The notes under the pieces are model-generated. The model worked only from the letters and a program-made list of their open reading frames with translations. It had not been told where the DNA came from and ran no database searches. DNA of 7,930 nt from assembly GCA_937124495.1 (NCBI GenBank), contig CAKZKZ010000485.1, positions 1-7,930 of the forward strand, read 5' to 3'. The DNA comes from an uncultured Dokdonia sp. (GTDB taxonomy: Bacteria; Bacteroidota; Bacteroidia; Flavobacteriales; Flavobacteriaceae). Shown here one piece after another: positions 5,769 through 7,930 of the stretch (the first letter of the stretch is position 1; the number at the start of each line of letters is the position of its first letter). A program made the translations under genes and the position numbers.

Positions 5769-6044
5769 ATGGCGAAGCGAGCTATTCCAGCACATAGAGT
5801 AAGTAGTGATATTGACGACTATCTATCCTATTATTATTCACCAGAAAGAGACCAACTATTAGATAAAGGACTCTTATTTTCTTTTTTAGATAAATGGAAA
5901 ATTATCTACTTTTCTTATTTAAAAGAAATTAAAAAATCACAAGAAAGAGAAGATATTCATTTGAGTGAGGAAGAAAGAAATGCAAAGTATACGCATTTAG
6001 CTATGCGAAAGATTCTAGATGATATTCCAGACGATTTATACTAG
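5769..6044 (+). CDS. Conserved-type hypothetical protein (91 aa)
   Basis: This 91-residue, probably soluble, charged protein follows the 63-codon gene by 12 bp. The N-terminus is basic (MAKRAIPAHRVSSDIDDYL). The middle is aromatic-rich (LSYYYSPERDQLL, KWKIIYFSYLKEIKK) and probably helical. The C-terminal part, LSEEERNAKYTHLAMRKIL, ends in an acidic DDIPDDLY. There is no signal peptide, and the aromatic stretch is too charged for a membrane segment. I do not recognise a domain. Its position between the sigma-factor cluster and the DUF2807 gene suggests the same pathway. No Shine-Dalgarno precedes the ATG, as usual in this phylum. Confidence 0.75.
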   Translation: MAKRAIPAHRVSSDIDDYLSYYYSPERDQLLDKGLLFSFLDKWKIIYFSYLKEIKKSQEREDIHLSEEERNAKYTHLAMRKILDDIPDDLY

Positions 6045-6094
6045 AATCCCTACCTATCTAAATTCATTAAAACCATATTTAATACTTAAAATGA

Positions 6095-6110
6095 GTACGC
6101 TTTTGCGAAA
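6095..6110 (-). repeat. Second copy of the TTTCGCRAAAGCGTAC motif
   Basis: On the minus strand this reads TTTCGCAAAAGCGTAC, identical to 2537-2552 except for one base, and in inverted orientation to it. It lies in the 149-bp gap before the DUF2807 gene. One base change breaks the central palindrome. This copy has no partner arm comparable with that at 2487. Confidence 0.5.
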
Positions 6111-6193
6111 TCAAAAAAGTGTGGAAAAAAACTAATGGTGTGTCTCAAACAATAAATCGTCTTTAAACAAGACATTAATCTAACTTAAAAACA

Positions 6194-7022
6194 ATGAAAA
6201 AATTAATTTTAGTAGTATTAACAATCGTGATATCTACAGCTGTTTTTGCGCAAAAAAAAATCAAAAATAAAAGGAGATAAAGATGTGGTTACAACAACTC
6301 ATAGTATAATAGATGGTTTTAATGCTGTTGAGATAGATGATGCTCTAGAGGTAACGTTAGGACAAAGCGCACAAAACGGTTATACCTTAACCACAGACAA
6401 AAATTTACAAGATATAGTGCAGTTCACAGTTAAAGACAGTACACTTAAAATCTTTACTATAAATAAAATTACAAGTAGTAAAAAACTAGAAATAAACTTA
6501 GACTTTGTAAACCTAGAGCAAATCACCTTAAAAAATGATGCAAAAATAAAAGGTCAAGGTAGATTTGAATCTGATGTAATGTACATTAACGCATACAACT
6601 CAAGTAAGTTTGAACTAGATATTGAAGCAGAAGAAGTCATTGTAACAATGCAGCGTAATGCTGGGGGCAAGCTGATGACACGCTCTACAAACACAACGAT
6701 TGTAATGAATGACAGAACAGATTTAAACGCAAGCGTACAAGCTGAAAAAATCACAGTAAGCCTCACTAAATCTGCACAACTAGAACTAGAAGGATATTCA
6801 GATGCTGTGGCTTTTAACCTGAAGGATTCTTCAGAACTTGATGCAAGAAAGATGAAAGCAACTTCGGCAGATTTATATACTTCTAATAATAGTGATGTAT
6901 ATGTTTATGCTGGAAAAAACCTAGAGTTATATGCTCAAGGCAAAAGTAGCATCTACGTTTACGGTGACCCAAAAATGGAAATAAAAGGCTTGACTGATAA
7001 GTCTAAGATTATTAAAAAATAA
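6194..7022 (+). CDS. Secreted DUF2807 (head-GIN) protein, signal peptide and mature part split by a +1 frameshift at an A9 tract
   Basis: ATG 6194 opens a textbook signal peptide (MKKLILVVLTIVISTAVFA, then QKK) that reaches a stop (TAA) at 6278 in its own frame. The mature sequence continues in another frame from about 6252 to the TAA at 7020-7022. The frames would join if the A run at 6252-6260 had eight rather than nine bases, giving about 275 residues. The mature part starts with the DUF2807 hallmark SIIDGFNAVEIDDALEVTLG and continues as repeated short beta strands typical of a right-handed beta-helix (LEQITLKNDAKIKGQGRF, DVYVYAGKNLELYAQGKSSI). Such proteins are exported and often linked to envelope or adhesion functions, though their role is unproven. 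A TTG at 6246 would give a 258-residue form without signal, which I consider unlikely. The split may be a sequencing error, a mutation or slippage. Confidence 0.85.
6252..6260 (+). repeat. A9 homopolymer at the frameshift point
   Basis: Nine consecutive A follow GCGC, directly after the codons for the signal-peptide end AFA. The run is the exact place where the signal-peptide frame and the mature DUF2807 frame would need to join. Tracts of this length are known sites of replication slippage and of RNA polymerase slippage. Confidence 0.9.
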
Positions 7023-7067
7023 GAAATAGGTATCTTAATAACACTTAAAGCATTTATCACTTCTTTT

Positions 7068-7092
7068 GGCCTCCCTAAAAAGGAGGCCTTTT
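7068..7092 (+). terminator. Strong terminator after the DUF2807 gene
   Basis: GGCCTCC (7068-7074) and GGAGGCC (7082-7088) form a GC-rich 7-bp stem around CTAAAAA and are followed by TTTTAGTTT. It lies 45 bp after the stop and separates the sigma-factor cluster from the convergent universal stress protein gene. On the minus strand the tail is CCAAAAG, so it is mainly a plus-strand terminator. Confidence 0.9.
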
Positions 7093-7107
7093 AGTTTGGA
7101 GTTTGAG

Positions 7108-7930
7108 TTACCGTTTTTCTGGCAAGATTAAAACAGGTACACTACTATGAAAACTCACTTTTTCAACCACATCTTCCTCCATAAGTTGTGCAAAGAAATT
7201 TTGCTTGTGATGTATCAAAGCAAGCATATCACTTTCGGTATCTTTTACAAATTCCCTTATAGCTTTAGTTTCAGAGGTATCGTACGTGATTTTATGAAAG
7301 AAATGAGGTGTATCTTCCAGTAAAAAAACCAAGGCCTCTTTGTGTAACTTTTGTTTTTCACTAAGTAATGCTTCATCCATAAGTTGCACTACTTTGAGTG
7401 TCGCTTGAAGTTGTTTTAAAAGCTCTAATAGCGGTATTAACTCCTCTTTTAAAAAAGGTCTTTTATAATTAGTAGAAAATACAATTTGCTTCGTGATTTT
7501 AGGTGTAAAATCTTGAGGCACAACAATGGTAGGGCAACCTAAAACACCTTTAACTATGGAGACAGCATTACTACCCATAAATACGCTTTTAAGACCTTTC
7601 ACACCTTTTGTTCCCATTAAAATGAAATCGATATCCATCGTTTTTACCAGTTGTTTTACTGCTGGCAATAACAATTCTGAATAACTGGTAGATTTAAAAT
7701 AGTGTTTAGTATTTCTGTTATTCGCTTTAAAATGTTCAGTGATTTCTTTTAAATCATTGTCTACTCCAAAGCTTATCGCAGATTCCCACTCATTTCCCCA
7801 TTCATCTCCTAACAAATTAGAAGGTTGAACGGTGTGGGCTGAAAACAAGAAAAATGAAGTTTCATCATCTTTAAATAGCAACTGACCGTAGCGCAGGGCA
7901 TTAAGTGAATTTTCTGAAAAATCTATGGGT
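7108..7930 (-). CDS. Universal stress protein, tandem UspA domains (N-terminus outside window)
   Basis: The frame is open to the right edge. The first visible residues, PIDFSENSLNALRYGQLLFK, are the typical UspA start after a few missing residues (usually M..ILVP), so the TTG at 7881 is not the start. About 273 residues are visible, the usual size of a two-domain Usp. Domain 1 ends with GTKGVKGLKSVFMGS, matching the nucleotide-binding motif G-2x-G-9x-G[S/T], followed by the GCPTIVVP strand, so it probably binds ATP. Domain 2 (from about PKITKQIVFSTNYK) lacks that motif and ends in SSVPVLILPEKR, so it is probably a non-binding partner domain. This is a cytoplasmic stress-related protein of unspecified target. 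It is convergent with the DUF2807 gene and ends 16 bp from its terminator. Confidence 0.92.
   Translation of the reverse strand, partial: PIDFSENSLNALRYGQLLFKDDETSFFLFSAHTVQPSNLLGDEWGNEWESAISFGVDNDLKEITEHFKANNRNTKHYFKSTSYSELLLPAVKQLVKTMDIDFILMGTKGVKGLKSVFMGSNAVSIVKGVLGCPTIVVPQDFTPKITKQIVFSTNYKRPFLKEELIPLLELLKQLQATLKVVQLMDEALLSEKQKLHKEALVFLLEDTPHFFHKITYDTSETKAIREFVKDTESDMLALIHHKQNFFAQLMEEDVVEKVSFHSSVPVLILPEKR

Noticed and set aside
6091..6135. 14-codon frame over the repeat copy
   Set aside because: It is very short and is explained by the repeat motif.
6554..6766. Minus-strand open frame of 70 codons
   Set aside because: It is a shadow inside the DUF2807 gene.
7879..7881. TTG start for the universal stress protein
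   Set aside because: The frame continues upstream to the window edge and encodes the conserved PIDFSE...AL UspA start.
1..7930. CRISPR array, insertion sequence, phage or restriction genes
   Set aside because: I saw no regularly spaced direct repeats, transposase, integrase or known defence gene in the window.

Overview
The window looks like a chromosomal piece of a marine or environmental member of the Bacteroidota, most likely a flavobacterium. The evidence is AT-rich DNA, a type IX secretion cargo next to a PorP/SprF-type gene, mostly Shine-Dalgarno-free starts, one exact TAnnTTTG promoter motif, and two copies of a TTTCGCRAAAGCGTAC repeat that I recall from marine flavobacteria. Nothing here fixes the genus.

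Left part (1-2172): the 3' end of a large secreted or surface protein with SprB-like repeats and a gliding-motility-associated C-terminal (type B T9SS) signal is followed 27 bp later by a PorP/SprF-family outer-membrane gene. A clear hairpin terminator closes the pair. Such pairs are typical of a T9SS cargo and its partner.

Middle (2173-4708): one minus-strand gene for a secreted protein of unknown function (MORN-like N-terminus, helical C-terminus) lies between two gene-poor stretches. The left stretch has a small GC-richer inverted-repeat element and a 35-bp palindrome that suits a minus-strand terminator. The right stretch, about 1 kb, has no credible gene but is dense in hairpins. It holds a consensus-like promoter followed by a terminator (candidate small RNA), the 3' portion of a tRNA gene without the rest of the tRNA (candidate attachment-site scar), and a 38-bp perfect palindrome.

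Right part (4709-7092): a likely stress-response cluster. An ECF sigma factor gene overlaps a 50-codon gene by 8 nt. Next come a 63-codon gene whose product shares its N-terminal motif with the 50-residue protein, a 91-codon gene, and a secreted DUF2807 (head-GIN) beta-helix-type protein. The DUF2807 gene has its signal peptide and mature part in different frames, split at an A9 tract just after the signal-peptide cleavage site. A strong terminator ends the cluster. No transmembrane anti-sigma factor is seen, so the small proteins are candidate regulators, which is inference.

Right edge (7108-7930, minus strand): a tandem-domain universal stress protein that runs off the window. It has an intact ATP-binding motif in its first domain.

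The most interesting points are the A9 frameshift, the paired small proteins behind the sigma factor, the promoter-terminator unit with alternative pairings near 4010-4260, and the orphan tRNA 3' end.
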